Notes: generated from the letters alone by a model not told the origin. Shown: positions 27,640-37,519, counted from the stretch's first letter. The stretch is DNA of 64,000 nucleotides from Geothrix sp. (GCA_030824075.1 JAVBYJ010000005.1:62001-126000); one strand, 5' to 3'. Numbers and translations are program-made.

Positions 27640-29208
27640 ATGAGTCTTGTTGAAGAAATCCAGCGGCGACGCACCTTCGCCATCATCAGCCACCCCGACG
27701 CGGGCAAGACCACGCTGACCGAGAAACTGCTGCTCTACGGCGGTGCCATCGATCGAGCAGGGTCCGTGAAGGCGCGGGAGGGCGGGGCGGCGGCCCATTC
27801 GGACTGGATGAGCATCGAACAGGAGCGCGGCATCAGTGTCACCTCTGCCGCCATGCAGTTCGAGTACCAGGGCCGAGCCATCAACCTGCTGGATACGCCG
27901 GGCCACCAGGACTTCAGCGAAGACACCTACCGGGCCCTCACGGCCGCGGACAGTGTGGTGATGCTGCTGGACTGCGCCAAGGGCGTGGAAGAGCAGACCA
28001 AGAAGCTCTTTCGCGTAGCCAGGGAGCGCAAACTCCCCATCTTCACCTTTGTGAACAAGCTCGATCGCCCCGGCCGCGAGCCGGTGGAGCTCATTGATGA
28101 GGTGGAGGAGCTGTTCGGCCTTCATGCGGTGCCCATGACCTGGCCCATCGGGTCGGGCACTGATTTCAAGGGCGTCTACGTGCGCGCCACGGGGCAGATC
28201 CAGGTGTTCGAAAGGGCCAAGGCAGGCCGCAAGGCCCGCGTGGCGGGGAAGGGCGGGCTGGATGATCCGGAAATCACGGCCTTGTTATCCCCTGCGGAAC
28301 TGCAGCAGCTGAAAGACGACGTGGATCTCATGGATCACGTGCTGCCGGCCTTCGACCGCGAGGCCTTCCTGCGCGGCGAGCAGTCACCCATGTTCTTCGG
28401 CTCTGCTGTGAACAACTTCGGCGTGGCCGAGTTCCTGGAGGAGTTCCTGGACCTGGCCCCGGCCCCTGGCCCCCGCCCCCTCATGAATGGGGGCGAGGTC
28501 GCGCCGGAACAGCCCTTCACCGCCTTCGTGTTCAAGGTGCAGGCCAACATGAACAAGGCCCACCGGGACCGCGTGGCCTTCGCCCGCATCGTGTCCGGCC
28601 GCTTCGAGCGCGGCATGGATGCCCTGCACGTCCGCGAGAAGAAATCCATCAAGCTGAACTACCCCCACATGTTCTTCGGCCGCGAAAGGCAGATCGTGGA
28701 TGAGGCCTATCCCGGCGACATTCTAGGCCTCATCAACCCCGGCCTCTTCCGCATCGGCGATGTGCTGAGCGCGTCCGGGGCGATCGAGTTCCACGCGGTG
28801 CCCCGCTTCTCGCCGGAGCAGTTCGCTTCGGTCCGCCTCGCGGATCCGGGGGCCCGCAAGGGTTTCCTCAAGGGGCTGAGTCAGATCGCCGAGGAAGGCG
28901 TGGTGCAGGTCTTCTGGCCCAAGGGCGGTGCGCCGCTGCCCATCCTCGGCGCCATCGGCCGCCTGCAGTTCGAGGTGCTGCAGCACCGCCTCAAGGAGGA
29001 ATACGCCTGCCCCGTGCTGCTGGAGCTCCGAGGCTTCCAGATGGCCCGTTGGCTCGAAGGCGGCTGGCCCGAACCCAGCCGCTTCTGGGGCGAGCTGGTG
29101 GAGGACACCGAGGGCAATCCCGCCATCCTCTTCGAGAACGACTGGCAGCGAAGGACCACCGCGGAGAAATGCCCGGACCTGACCTTCCTGGAACACCCCC
29201 CCAAATAG
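27640..29208 (+). CDS. prfC: Peptide chain release factor 3
   Basis: This 522-residue translational GTPase has G1 HPDAGKTT (18-25), the effector segment QERGISVTSA, G3 DTPGHQD and G4 NKLDRPGR. Domains II and III, including HMFFGRERQIVDEAYPGDI, follow as in RF3. It recycles RF1/RF2 from the ribosome after peptide release. The length is normal. A hairpin terminator follows. Confidence 0.96.
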   Translation: MSLVEEIQRRRTFAIISHPDAGKTTLTEKLLLYGGAIDRAGSVKAREGGAAAHSDWMSIEQERGISVTSAAMQFEYQGRAINLLDTPGHQDFSEDTYRALTAADSVVMLLDCAKGVEEQTKKLFRVARERKLPIFTFVNKLDRPGREPVELIDEVEELFGLHAVPMTWPIGSGTDFKGVYVRATGQIQVFERAKAGRKARVAGKGGLDDPEITALLSPAELQQLKDDVDLMDHVLPAFDREAFLRGEQSPMFFGSAVNNFGVAEFLEEFLDLAPAPGPRPLMNGGEVAPEQPFTAFVFKVQANMNKAHRDRVAFARIVSGRFERGMDALHVREKKSIKLNYPHMFFGRERQIVDEAYPGDILGLINPGLFRIGDVLSASGAIEFHAVPRFSPEQFASVRLADPGARKGFLKGLSQIAEEGVVQVFWPKGGAPLPILGAIGRLQFEVLQHRLKEEYACPVLLELRGFQMARWLEGGWPEPSRFWGELVEDTEGNPAILFENDWQRRTTAEKCPDLTFLEHPPK

Positions 29209-29210
29209 AA

Positions 29211-29263
29211 AGCGGCGCTTTCGCGCCGCTTTTTCTGGTTCGGAACGCGGCGCGTTCCGAACC
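29211..29263. terminator. Double hairpin between convergent prfC and aldolase genes
   Basis: AGCGGCGC (29211-29218) pairs with GCGCCGCT (29223-29230) followed by TTTT on the plus strand; read on the minus strand the same hairpin ends in TTTCTATTT. Next to it GGTTCGGAACG (29237-29247) pairs with its exact complement at 29253-29263. Together they should stop both convergent transcripts. Confidence 0.85.
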
Positions 29264-29265
29264 GA

Positions 29266-30189
29266 CTACTTGGCGTTCTTGTACATATCCATCACGGTAC
29301 GCAGCAACTGAATGGCTTCGGCCTTGGGGCGCTGGAAGGCGTTGCGGCCCATGATGCTGCCGAAGGCGCCGCCGGCGGCGATCTCGGCCACCTCTTTCAG
29401 GACGTCCTCGGTGCCCTTGGCTTCGCCGCCGCTGAAGATCACGATGCGGCGTCCGTTGAAGGCGCTCCGCACCACGTGGGCGATGCGATCCTTCAGGCTG
29501 GCGGTGGGGATGTCGTACTTCTCATAGACCTTCTTGGCTTCGCCCAATTCCACGTGATTCGTGGGGGGCTTCACCTTGATGATGTGGGCACCAAGCTGAG
29601 CGGCGATCTGAGCGGCATAGGCCACCACATCCACGGCAGTTTCGCCATCCTTGGAGAGGCCCGTGCCACGGGGATAGGCCCACAGCACAGTAGGCAGGCC
29701 CACTGCCTTGGCCTCGAGGATCAGTTCGCGAAGGTCAGCAAACTGCTCGTTTCGTGCAGCGCTGCCGGGATAGATGGTGTAGCCGATGGCGGCACAGCCT
29801 AGGCGCAGGGCATCCTCTACGCTGCCGGTGATGGCACTGCAGGGCTCAATGCCCTTGCTCAGGCTGTCGCTGTTGTTGAGCTTGAGGATGAGGGGGATGT
29901 CCCCAGCGTAGTCCGAGGCCACATGCTCGATGAAGCCGAGCGGCGCGGCGTAGGCATTGCAACCCGATTCGATGGCCAGTTCGATGTGGTAGCGGGGATC
30001 GTAGCCAGCGGGGTTCGGGGCGAAGCTGCGGGCGGGGCCATGCTCGAAGCCCTGGTCCACGGGCAGGATCACGAACTTGCCAGTGCCCGCGAGGCGGCCG
30101 GTGTTCATGAGCCGGGCCAGGTTGGCTTTTACGCCCGGGTTCTCCGAGCTGTACCAAGACAGAATTTCGCGCACTCGGACAGTGGCCAT
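29266..30189 (-). CDS. fbaB: Class I fructose-bisphosphate aldolase, FbaB/DhnA type
   Basis: This 307-residue TIM-barrel aldolase resembles E. coli FbaB. It contains ILPVDQGFEHGP near the N-terminus, the Schiff-base lysine region HIIKVKPPTNH, and the phosphate-binding IFSGGEAKG and GGAFGSIMGRNAFQR. It cleaves fructose-1,6-bisphosphate or runs in reverse in gluconeogenesis. Pyruvate kinase and GAPDH genes of the same pathway lie elsewhere in the window, not in an operon. The ribosome binding site is TAGGAGG upstream of ATG 30189. Confidence 0.94.
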   Translation of the reverse strand: MATVRVREILSWYSSENPGVKANLARLMNTGRLAGTGKFVILPVDQGFEHGPARSFAPNPAGYDPRYHIELAIESGCNAYAAPLGFIEHVASDYAGDIPLILKLNNSDSLSKGIEPCSAITGSVEDALRLGCAAIGYTIYPGSAARNEQFADLRELILEAKAVGLPTVLWAYPRGTGLSKDGETAVDVVAYAAQIAAQLGAHIIKVKPPTNHVELGEAKKVYEKYDIPTASLKDRIAHVVRSAFNGRRIVIFSGGEAKGTEDVLKEVAEIAAGGAFGSIMGRNAFQRPKAEAIQLLRTVMDMYKNAK

Positions 30190-30260
30190 ATCAAACCTCC
30201 TAAGGGCAAACCATTGATTCTATCCAAAATCGCAGCGGGAGCTCCCTCCAGGGTTTCCGC

Positions 30261-31118
30261 TCAGGCCTTGCTGTAGTCGTAGAAACCCCGGCCGCTTTTC
30301 TTGCCAAGCCACCCGGCATCCACGTATTTGATGAGCAGAGGGCAGGGGCGGTACTTGGGATCGCCGAGTCCCTCATGCAGCACATTCAGGATGAAGAGGC
30401 AGGTATCGAGGCCGATGAAGTCCGCCAAGGTGAGGGGACCCATGGGATGGTTCATGCCCAGCTTCATGATCCCGTCGATGCTTTCCACCGTGGCCACGCC
30501 TTCGTAGAGGGCGTAGATGGCCTCGTTGATCATGGGCAGCAGCACGCGGTTACTGACAAAGCCGGGGAAGTCGTTGCAGGGGATGGGGGTCTTGCCCAGT
30601 TTTTTCGAGAGGTCCATGACCGTCTCGAAGGTGGCGTCGCCAGTGGCCAGGCCTCGGATGACCTCGATGAGCTGCATGACCGGCACGGGGTTCATGAAGT
30701 GCATGCCGATGAAGGCCTCGGGACGCTTGGTGATGGCCGCCAGCTTGGTGATGGAGATGCTACTGGTGTTCGAGGCCAGGATGGCGCCCGGCTTGCACAC
30801 AGCGTCCAAGGTTTCGAAGATCTGCTTCTTGACCTCCCACTTCTCGGTGGCGGCCTCGATGACGATGTCACAGGCGTCCAGGTCCTCAAGCTTGGTGGTG
30901 GTGCGGATCCGGCCCAAGGCAGCCGCCTTCTCCTCGGCGGTCATCTTCCCCTTGTCCACGCCCCGCTGGAGGTTCTTGTCGATGGTGGCGACGCCCTTGG
31001 CGGTGAAGGCCTCGCTGATATCCTGCATCACCACGCTGAAGCCCGCCTGGGCGAAGACGTGGGCAATGCCGTTGCCCATCTGACCCGCGCCGATGACACC
31101 GATGGTCTGGATGCTCAT
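30261..31118 (-). CDS. hbd: 3-hydroxybutyryl-CoA dehydrogenase
   Basis: This 285-residue NAD-dependent dehydrogenase has the Rossmann motif [13 protein letters not shown] (5-17) and the catalytic region [26 protein letters not shown] contains the catalytic His, and the C-terminal domain includes [15 protein letters not shown]. It converts acetoacetyl-CoA and 3-hydroxybutyryl-CoA. The start is ATG 31118, with GGAGG upstream. The enoyl-CoA hydratase (44566) and acyl-CoA dehydrogenase (50247) of the same pathway are encoded apart from it. Confidence 0.95.
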   Translation of the reverse strand: MSIQTIGVIGAGQMGNGIAHVFAQAGFSVVMQDISEAFTAKGVATIDKNLQRGVDKGKMTAEEKAAALGRIRTTTKLEDLDACDIVIEAATEKWEVKKQIFETLDAVCKPGAILASNTSSISITKLAAITKRPEAFIGMHFMNPVPVMQLIEVIRGLATGDATFETVMDLSKKLGKTPIPCNDFPGFVSNRVLLPMINEAIYALYEGVATVESIDGIMKLGMNHPMGPLTLADFIGLDTCLFILNVLHEGLGDPKYRPCPLLIKYVDAGWLGKKSGRGFYDYSKA

Positions 31119-31165
31119 AACGACCTCCAAACTCCAAGCATAGCCTCTGGAGCCTGGGGCATTCG

Positions 31166-31852
31166 TCACCAGCCCGCGAGCAGGGCGGGCAACTCCCGGA
31201 TGGACGCGAGCACGGGGAAGGGGGCTCCCACCGGGCTGGCAACCACTTCGTGGGCCCAGGTCAGGTGGTAGGGGATGTGGACGGCCCGGGCACCCAGGGC
31301 CAGCACGGGCAGGATGTCCGACTTGACGGAATTGCCCACCATCGTGAAGGCGGCGGGTCGGATGCCGTGGCGCTGGAGGATGGCGCCATAGGTGGGCTCA
31401 TCCTTCTCTGACACGATCTCCACTTTCGAGAAATGAACCCCCAGCCCGGATTTCGCCAGCTTGGTCTCCTGATCGAAGAGGTCGCCTTTGGTGATCAACA
31501 TGAGATCGAAGGAACCGGCCAAGGCCTTCAGAACCTCGGGCACGCCGGGCAGGGGCTCCACGGGCTTGTCCAGCATGGCCTTGCCCAGGCTGACCACCTG
31601 CCGGATGCCCGCGCCATCGAGACGGTCCTCGGTGAGTTCCAGGGCCGTTTCGATCATGGACAGCGTGAAGCCCTTGATGCCGTACCCGTAGTGGCGCAGG
31701 TTGCGCATCTCCGTATCGTGGAGCCGGGCGTCGATCCACGCATCGTCGTGGAAGGGGCGCAGCAGGGCCCGGAAGGCCTCCTGCGTCTCGGCATAGTGCG
31801 TCTCGTTGTGCCAGAGGGTGTCATCGGCGTCGAAGGCGAGGGTAGGGATCAT
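31166..31852 (-). CDS. HAD family hydrolase
   Basis: This 228-residue HAD phosphatase-like protein has motif [12 protein letters not shown] (7-17, nucleophile Asp8), motif II LITKGD with Thr near 118, and a motif III/IV segment with [11 protein letters not shown] and [10 protein letters not shown] helical cap lies between motifs I and II. HADs of this type dephosphorylate small metabolites or nucleotides; the substrate is unknown. It lies 47 bp upstream of hbd on the same strand, possibly co-transcribed. Confidence 0.88.
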   Translation of the reverse strand: MIPTLAFDADDTLWHNETHYAETQEAFRALLRPFHDDAWIDARLHDTEMRNLRHYGYGIKGFTLSMIETALELTEDRLDGAGIRQVVSLGKAMLDKPVEPLPGVPEVLKALAGSFDLMLITKGDLFDQETKLAKSGLGVHFSKVEIVSEKDEPTYGAILQRHGIRPAAFTMVGNSVKSDILPVLALGARAVHIPYHLTWAHEVVASPVGAPFPVLASIRELPALLAGW

Positions 31853-31903
31853 GGCGACCTCCGGAGAACACTCAGCCTACAATGGAGGATTCCCGGGAAC
31901 CTC

Positions 31904-32260
31904 ATGGCCGCCTCCAAGACCCGCACCGATTGGGCCCTTTTCCTGCTCCGCCTCGCCGTGGGTGGCATGGCCATGGTGCAGGGCTTCGAAGTCCTTCGCC
32001 GAGCCCATGGCGCCATCACCTTTGCCCATGCTTCCACCTGGGGCCTGGCCCTCGGCGAGCTGATCTGTGGCGCCCTGATTCTCATTGGCCTCTGGGTGCC
32101 GCTGGCGGGTGGGCTTCTGGTGGCCGTGCTGGGCTGGCCCCTGGTACACGGCTGGATCCACGGCGCTGGCCTGTTGTCGAACCTGAGTGGTCTGTTCCGG
32201 CTGCTGGTGGGCCTGGCCTGCGCGGTGGGCGGCGGCGGCAAGTGGGCTGTGGATCGCTAG
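31904..32260 (+). CDS. DoxX-like small membrane protein
   Basis: This 118-residue protein has four hydrophobic segments (about 10-28, 42-62, 64-82, 92-110) and the DoxX-type pattern LLRLAVGGMAMVQGFEVL near the start. The role of the family is poorly known; some members are linked to quinone redox or oxidative stress. ATG at 31904 is chosen; GGAGG upstream is 15 bases away, rather far, so the exact start is uncertain. The exonuclease gene follows 16 bp downstream. Confidence 0.75.
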   Translation: MAASKTRTDWALFLLRLAVGGMAMVQGFEVLRRAHGAITFAHASTWGLALGELICGALILIGLWVPLAGGLLVAVLGWPLVHGWIHGAGLLSNLSGLFRLLVGLACAVGGGGKWAVDR

Positions 32261-32276
32261 ACCCAAGGAGACTCCG

Positions 32277-33107
32277 ATGCTGCGCCCGCCCCATCACCAG
32301 CTCTTCGCTTTCGATGCCGAGTGGGTGCCGGATCCCGCCACAGGGCGCCGCGTCCTGGACTTGCCCAAGGACATGCCGGATGAAGCCGTCATCGAGCGCA
32401 TGTGGACCTACGGGGGTGCCACAGAGGCCGAGCCCCGGCCCTACCTGAAGACCATCCTCTGCCGTGTCGTATCCATCGCGGCGGTGATCCGAACCGTGAA
32501 GCAGGGTGAAGTCCACCACAAGCTCTACGCGCTGCCCGAGGGGCCCGAGGCGCTGCCGGAGGACGACCTGCTCCGCCGGTTCCTGGTGGCCATCGGTGAC
32601 AAGAAGCCCCAGCTGGTGGGTTTCAACTCGCGGGATTCGGACCTGCCCATCCTGGTGCAGCGGGCCATGGTTCATCGCCTGTCCATCCCGGGCCTGGGGC
32701 GAAGCCCCGAGAAGTGGGCGCCCGGAGATTTCTTCGACCGCTACGGCAACCAGCACATTGATCTCCGCGAGATCACCGGGGCCTGGGGCAAGGCCTCGTC
32801 CACCCTGCACGAACTGGCCACAGCCTGCGGCATTCCTGGCAAGTTGGGCACCGATGGCAAGAGCGTCATCGACCTCTGGCGTGCCGGGGACATCGCCGGC
32901 ATCGTCCGGTACAACCAGTTCGACGCTCTGACCACCTTTCTCGTCTGGCTCAGGGCCATGACACTCTCGGGCCACCTGACCCCAGAGCAGATGGAGGCCG
33001 AGGAGGTCCAGGTCCAGGCCCTGATCGAGGCCAAGGCCAAGATCGATCCCGGCTTTGATCGATTCCTTGAGGGGTGGCGCCAGTTGTCCCGTCTTGGCAC
33101 GGCTTGA
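32277..33107 (+). CDS. Predicted PolB-like 3'-5' exonuclease (DnaQ fold)
   Basis: This 276-residue protein fits the stand-alone DNA polymerase B-like exonuclease group. Exo I is FAFDAEWVPD (acidic pair Asp13, Glu15). Exo II is LVGFNSRDSDLPIL, and Exo III is a C-terminal YNQFDALTTF, where Tyr and Asp complete the site. It may trim or proofread DNA or RNA; no substrate has been settled for the group to my knowledge. AAGGAG lies six bases before ATG 32277. It sits between the DoxX-like gene and a small unknown gene. Confidence 0.85.
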   Translation: MLRPPHHQLFAFDAEWVPDPATGRRVLDLPKDMPDEAVIERMWTYGGATEAEPRPYLKTILCRVVSIAAVIRTVKQGEVHHKLYALPEGPEALPEDDLLRRFLVAIGDKKPQLVGFNSRDSDLPILVQRAMVHRLSIPGLGRSPEKWAPGDFFDRYGNQHIDLREITGAWGKASSTLHELATACGIPGKLGTDGKSVIDLWRAGDIAGIVRYNQFDALTTFLVWLRAMTLSGHLTPEQMEAEEVQVQALIEAKAKIDPGFDRFLEGWRQLSRLGTA

Positions 33108-33153
33108 GCAACCCGGTGGGTAGGCCGATACACTGTTGACCCGAGGAGCCGCC

Positions 33154-33456
33154 ATGACCCAGGAGATCCGACCCGAGGACCTCATCGTCACCGAACAGGA
33201 CGGCACCCGCCGCATCAATCACGATGTGATCGAGAGCTACGGCCTCTTCAACCTGCCCCGCGCAACCATGCGGCAGGCCCTGATGGTCTACTACGACAAC
33301 GCCAGTCGGATGGGGAGAGGCCCGGCCCAGACCGTGCGCACGTTCATCACCCTCGCCAGTTCCATCACCCGCTTTCCCCGGCAGGTGGCCATCAACTTCA
33401 CCCGGGGCGTGGCATATAGAAGGAATATGCGGATGTTGAGACGCTACTCGCGCTGA
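33154..33456 (+). CDS. Hypothetical protein, 100 residues
   Basis: ATG 33154 has GAGGAG at a spacing of five bases. The protein is soluble, mostly helical in appearance, with an acidic N-terminal third (PEDLIVTEQDG) and a strongly basic C-terminus (YRRNMRMLRRYSR). That polarity could suit nucleic acid or membrane binding, but I recognise no family. It follows the exonuclease gene by 46 bp on the same strand. Confidence 0.65.
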   Translation: MTQEIRPEDLIVTEQDGTRRINHDVIESYGLFNLPRATMRQALMVYYDNASRMGRGPAQTVRTFITLASSITRFPRQVAINFTRGVAYRRNMRMLRRYSR

Positions 33457-33475
33457 AATCGCTGCGCGATTTCAG
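33453..33475. repeat. Perfect hairpin at the end of the small hypothetical gene
   Basis: CTGAAATCGC (33453-33462) and GCGATTTCAG (33466-33475) form a 10-bp stem with a TGC loop; the stem includes the gene's stop codon. There is no T run on either side, so it may be a processing or pausing site between convergent genes rather than a classical terminator. Confidence 0.6.
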
Positions 33476-33486
33476 GTGGGAAAAGA

Positions 33487-34260
33487 TCAAAGGCTGCGCT
33501 GGAGACGCACGATCGAAGTGGCCTTTTTCCCTTCGGTGGTGACGAGCACGGCATGAAGCTGCAAGTCGCCTTCGGCGACTTCGTATTTGGGCCGCTGCAC
33601 CTTCAGGAAGCGGCCCAGGCTGGCTTCCTTCTTCATGCCGATGACGCCTGCGTAAGGGCCGGTCATGCCGATGTCCGTGACATAGGCCGTACCGCCCGGC
33701 AACACCTTGGCATCCAGGGTGGGGACATGGGTGTGGGTGCCCAGCACAGCCGCAGCACGGCCGTCCAGGTGGTGCCCCATGGCTTGGGCCTCGCTGGTGG
33801 CCTCGGCGTGCATATCCACGATCACCAGGTCGGCGCGCTCCTTCTGCAGGAGTGCATCCACGCAGCGGAAAGGGCAGTCGCAGGGGGACATGTGGACCCG
33901 GCCCATGAGGTTGATGATCAGCACCTCGGCACCCGAGACCGTGTGCAGCTTCACCCAGCCATTCCCGGCTGTGTCGGGGGGATGGTTGGCGGGGCGCAGG
34001 AGGCGGGGCTCCTGTCTGAAATAGGCGTCAATGCCCTTCACGTCGAAGGCATGGTTGCCCGTGGTGATGACATCCACCCCGTACTTGTCAAACCACTCCC
34101 GGGCGATGGTCTCGGTGATGCCATGCCCGTGGGCGGCGTTCTCGCCGTTGACCACCACCAGATCCGCCCCGGTCTCCCGGCGCAGGTCGGGCACAAAGGC
34201 CTCCACCAGCCGCCGCCCCGGTTCCCCCACCACATCGCCCAGCGCAAGGATTCGCATCAC
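33487..34260 (-). CDS. YmdB-like metallophosphoesterase (TIGR00282 family)
   Basis: This 257-residue protein shows the family pattern: LALGDVVGEPGRRL with the first metal Asp, VNGENAAHGHGIT, TTGNHAFD, and the C-terminal VLGTHTHVPTLDA and DIGMTGP. Bacillus YmdB is a cyclic-nucleotide phosphodiesterase affecting biofilm and motility decisions; the family is widely conserved, often near rny. Here it is not beside rny. Start may be either of two adjacent Met codons (34260 or 34257). Confidence 0.93.
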   Translation of the reverse strand: MMRILALGDVVGEPGRRLVEAFVPDLRRETGADLVVVNGENAAHGHGITETIAREWFDKYGVDVITTGNHAFDVKGIDAYFRQEPRLLRPANHPPDTAGNGWVKLHTVSGAEVLIINLMGRVHMSPCDCPFRCVDALLQKERADLVIVDMHAEATSEAQAMGHHLDGRAAAVLGTHTHVPTLDAKVLPGGTAYVTDIGMTGPYAGVIGMKKEASLGRFLKVQRPKYEVAEGDLQLHAVLVTTEGKKATSIVRLQRSL

Positions 34261-34270
34261 TCAACCATAA

Positions 34271-34301
34271 CGAAAAAGGGCGGCGCTGGTGCGCCGCCCT
34301 T
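34271..34301 (-). terminator. Terminator of the first TonB receptor gene
   Basis: AAGGGCGGCGC (34276-34286) pairs perfectly with GCGCCGCCCTT (34291-34301) around TGGT. On the minus strand it is followed by TTTCG, directly after the receptor's stop. Confidence 0.9.
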
Positions 34302-34318
34302 GGATGATGCGGGTGGAG

Positions 34319-37231
34319 CTAGAACGAGAAGCGGGCGCCGATCTGGATCTGACGAGCGCCGCCCATCCAGTTCTGGGAGGCGTCGAGTCTCGGAATCGCA
34401 TCCGTGCTGGCGGAATTGATCCGGGTGGACTGGTAGGTGTCCTGCCGGTTCAGGAGGTTAAATACATCAAGGGAGGCGGTCATCTTCAGCCTTTGGGTGA
34501 AGAGGAAATCGCGCCGCAGGCCCAGATCCATAAAGAGCTGGGAACCGCCCCGCAGGGTGTTGCGGCCGTAGTCCTGGCCATTGGCGAAGAAGCGGTCGTT
34601 GCTGGTGTTGCCGTCAGCGTTCATGTCCTTGCTGTAGACCAGGCTGTAGGGTGTCCCGGTCTGATAGCGCACGGAAAGGGAGGCCAGGATGTCGGAACGG
34701 CCCTTGTCGCGGTAGCTCAGGTAGCCCGTCAGGACTTCGCGGCGGTCCGTATCGGCATAGCCCCACTGGGCGCCAAGGTTGCCTGCATCCTGGATGCTGA
34801 TGCCTGAGTAGTTGCGCTCATTGGAATCGCTATCCTTGTTGATGGAGTAGGTGTAGAACACCTGGGCGTCCAGGTTGCTGTCGTCCTTGTGATACTTCAG
34901 GCTGACCGTGTAGGCGCGGTAGATGCTGGTGGCATCCGAGTAGTACATGCCCATGGTGCCATAGGTGGTGTTGGGCCTCGCCGGGTACATCAGGCGGCCG
35001 TAGGCGCCCATGGTGGGCGTACCGACGTTCAGGTCCGCCGTGCGCTCGAGTTGGTTGGCCTTGGCGTAGGTGGCGGACAAGCCCACCACCAGGTCGTTGA
35101 AGAAGGGCCGTTCGGCGCCCAGGTTCAGGCGATCGGTGTAGGGGTTCTTGAAGTCCTGATTGAAGCTCCAGATGTTGAACTTGGGCAGAGTTCCGCCCGT
35201 GGGGAAGGAGGAGAACCAGAAGGGGGTGCTGGGATTAAAGGCCGTGCCGCGGGGGATGCCAAAAGTGACATCATCTCCTGCCGAGGCCCGGAAATCCACC
35301 TGCCCTGTTCGCATGCCGTTGGCGGCATAGGCCTGGTAGAAGAAGACGGCCGGGGTGGTGCTGACGTAGCGGCCAGCGCTTCCTCGCACCACGGTCTTGC
35401 CGTGATCAAAGGCAGGGGTCCAGGTGAAGGACAGCCGAGGCGAGATCTGGCTGTCTGAAGGAATCTTCGATGCCAGGGGCATGGCTGTGGCGGCTGGGTT
35501 GCTCATGTCCAGGATGGGATAATCCGGGTTCTCCTGCTTGTCCCAGCGGAGGCCCAGGCCCAGCTTGAAGGTGTCAGTGAGGCGCCAGTCGGCCTGGAGG
35601 AAGACCGCCATCTGCTTGTAGCTCGTGTCGAAGAGACCCGCTTCCTGCACGGGACCGTTCAGGCCGAAGTTCTGGCGGTAGGTGGACCAGTTGCCGTTGC
35701 GGTAGTCGGTGATGTTGTTGAAGTAGTAGACACCCTGCCAGTTGCCGGCGAAGAACTCGGAGACATTGATGTCGTTGTAGTCGATGCCGGCCTTCAGCTG
35801 AAAGGTCGGCGTGACGTAGCTGATGTTTTCCTGGAACTGGGTGCGCTTGGTGCTGTAGGTCCGGTCGAAGGGGTAGGCGCCGTAGTAGCCAACGTTGCTG
35901 ATGCTGACCTCGGGAGTGCTCGAGAAGGTCGAGCGGGGCATGTCGTCCTTGGTATGGCTGATCCGGAATTCGTTCATCCAGTTGGCGCCGAGGACCCAGT
36001 TCCACTGCAGCACATAGGCGTCGGTGGTCACATCGTCCGAGGCGAGGTTCTCATAGGCGGCCGTGGTGCCGGCGCCGGTGACGCCTTTGAAGTTGGAATG
36101 GTTCACCCGCAACTGAAGGGTCTGATCCGTGTTGATGTTCCAGTCGAAGCGGAGGAAGTAGACATCGGAATCCGCCTTGGCGGAGTAGGCACCGGCCTTG
36201 GAGATCAGGACGGCGTCCGCAGCGACGGAGGGGTCCAAGGGATAAAGGCCGGTCGGGGGATTCGTGCCACCCCACTTCATGTTGATGGGTTCTTTCCGGC
36301 GCTGGGCGTCGTAGGCCACGAAGTAGAAGAGCTTGTCCTTGACGATGGGACCACCGAGGCTGAAGCCGAACTGTTCATGCTGGAAATCGCCAACAGGGTA
36401 GGTGGTGGTGGAGCCGTTGGGCTGGCGCAGGGTCGGGCCGGCCTCGACCCAACTGCGGGGACGGAGGTAGTAGAAGAGGCTGCCGCTGAGGTCGTTGGTG
36501 CCGTTCTTGGTGATGGCGTTCACATAGCCACCGCCCATGCGGCCGAACTCGGCGCTGGCGCCGTCGGTGATGACCTGGTACTCGCGGATGGCTTCGATGG
36601 AGACGGTGAAGGGGGTCTTGCCCTCGGCCGCACCCACGGCCCCGCCGAAGAAGGGTTCGTTGGTGTCGCTGCCGTCGATGTTGATGGAGGTGTTCACGCC
36701 GCGCTGACCCGCAATGGCCAGGTTGCCGCGGCTGCTGTCCACCACCACTTGGGGAGTCAGGGTGGCCAGGTTCGTGAAGTTGCGGTTGAAGACGGGGAGG
36801 TTGGTCAGGTTGTCAGGGGAGATGATGGCTGCGGCGCTGGCGCGCTCACTGTCCACCTGGCTGGCTGCCGCGACCACTTCCACCACGGCACCGGAATCCG
36901 GGGCGAGGCGCACGGTCAGGGGGGCGGCATCGCCCAGGTTGAGGTTCACCTTGATGTTGCCCGCGGTCTGGAAGCCGGCCTTGGTGACCGTCACGGTGTA
37001 GGGGCCCACGGGCAGCAGGGTGGCCAGGTAGCGGCCCTCGCCGCTGGTCTGGACCGTGCGGGTGAGGCCCGTCTCGCCGTTGCGGATGACCACGGTGGCG
37101 CCGGCCACGGCAACCCCATTGGCATCCAGCACGCGACCACCCAACTGGGCGGACACGCCCTGGGCCACAAGAGGTGCCGCTGCCACGAGCATGGCCACCA
37201 GAGTTGAGCTGTACATGTGCCTTGAACGCAT
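34319..37231 (-). CDS. TonB-dependent receptor, Oar-like (copy 1)
   Basis: This 970-residue outer-membrane protein has a signal peptide (1-28, ending QGVSA). A carboxypeptidase-regulatory-like beta-sandwich (about 29-110, GGRVLDANGVAVAGATVVIRN) precedes the plug domain (about 125-250, with TDGASAEFGRMGGGYVNAITKNGTN) and a long beta-barrel ending in an aromatic residue (IGARFSF). Such receptors import large or scarce nutrients, or act as Oar-type surface proteins; the substrate is unknown. ATG 37231 is chosen because GGAGGA lies upstream and the next copy starts the same way. It is a tandem paralog of the gene at 37563. Confidence 0.93.
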   Translation of the reverse strand: MRSRHMYSSTLVAMLVAAAPLVAQGVSAQLGGRVLDANGVAVAGATVVIRNGETGLTRTVQTSGEGRYLATLLPVGPYTVTVTKAGFQTAGNIKVNLNLGDAAPLTVRLAPDSGAVVEVVAAASQVDSERASAAAIISPDNLTNLPVFNRNFTNLATLTPQVVVDSSRGNLAIAGQRGVNTSINIDGSDTNEPFFGGAVGAAEGKTPFTVSIEAIREYQVITDGASAEFGRMGGGYVNAITKNGTNDLSGSLFYYLRPRSWVEAGPTLRQPNGSTTTYPVGDFQHEQFGFSLGGPIVKDKLFYFVAYDAQRRKEPINMKWGGTNPPTGLYPLDPSVAADAVLISKAGAYSAKADSDVYFLRFDWNINTDQTLQLRVNHSNFKGVTGAGTTAAYENLASDDVTTDAYVLQWNWVLGANWMNEFRISHTKDDMPRSTFSSTPEVSISNVGYYGAYPFDRTYSTKRTQFQENISYVTPTFQLKAGIDYNDINVSEFFAGNWQGVYYFNNITDYRNGNWSTYRQNFGLNGPVQEAGLFDTSYKQMAVFLQADWRLTDTFKLGLGLRWDKQENPDYPILDMSNPAATAMPLASKIPSDSQISPRLSFTWTPAFDHGKTVVRGSAGRYVSTTPAVFFYQAYAANGMRTGQVDFRASAGDDVTFGIPRGTAFNPSTPFWFSSFPTGGTLPKFNIWSFNQDFKNPYTDRLNLGAERPFFNDLVVGLSATYAKANQLERTADLNVGTPTMGAYGRLMYPARPNTTYGTMGMYYSDATSIYRAYTVSLKYHKDDSNLDAQVFYTYSINKDSDSNERNYSGISIQDAGNLGAQWGYADTDRREVLTGYLSYRDKGRSDILASLSVRYQTGTPYSLVYSKDMNADGNTSNDRFFANGQDYGRNTLRGGSQLFMDLGLRRDFLFTQRLKMTASLDVFNLLNRQDTYQSTRINSASTDAIPRLDASQNWMGGARQIQIGARFSF

Positions 37232-37519
37232 GGGAAGTTCCTCCATCTTCGAGCGTAGCGGCCTGGGGCATTTGGTAGAAGGGGACTTGTCGGTCGTAGA
37301 ACGAATTTCGACGGGAAACAGCCAGTGAAGGCATCGGATGGCCACACGAGAGGAGTTGTTTAGTCTGTTTTTTCATACTCTGAAATTTTGATGACAGGGA
37401 ATCGGGCCATCCCCTGCCTTGCCCAGGGACGTGCGCTCACCGTTGACAACCGCAGGACCCGATAGGCGCAGATTGGACCGGAAGACCTCCAGCCGCCGTG
37501 ACGTCCTCCCTAAATGAAA
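37232..37519. promoter_or_regulatory. Upstream region of TonB receptor copy 1
   Basis: This gap of about 290 bp lies between the terminator of copy 2 and the start of copy 1. An AT-rich patch at about 37360-37392 (minus strand: ATCAAAATTTCAGAGTATG) is the likeliest promoter location. The last 40 bases before the start resemble the leader of copy 2 (CCGCTAC, then CTCGAAG and GGAGGAAC). Confidence 0.35.
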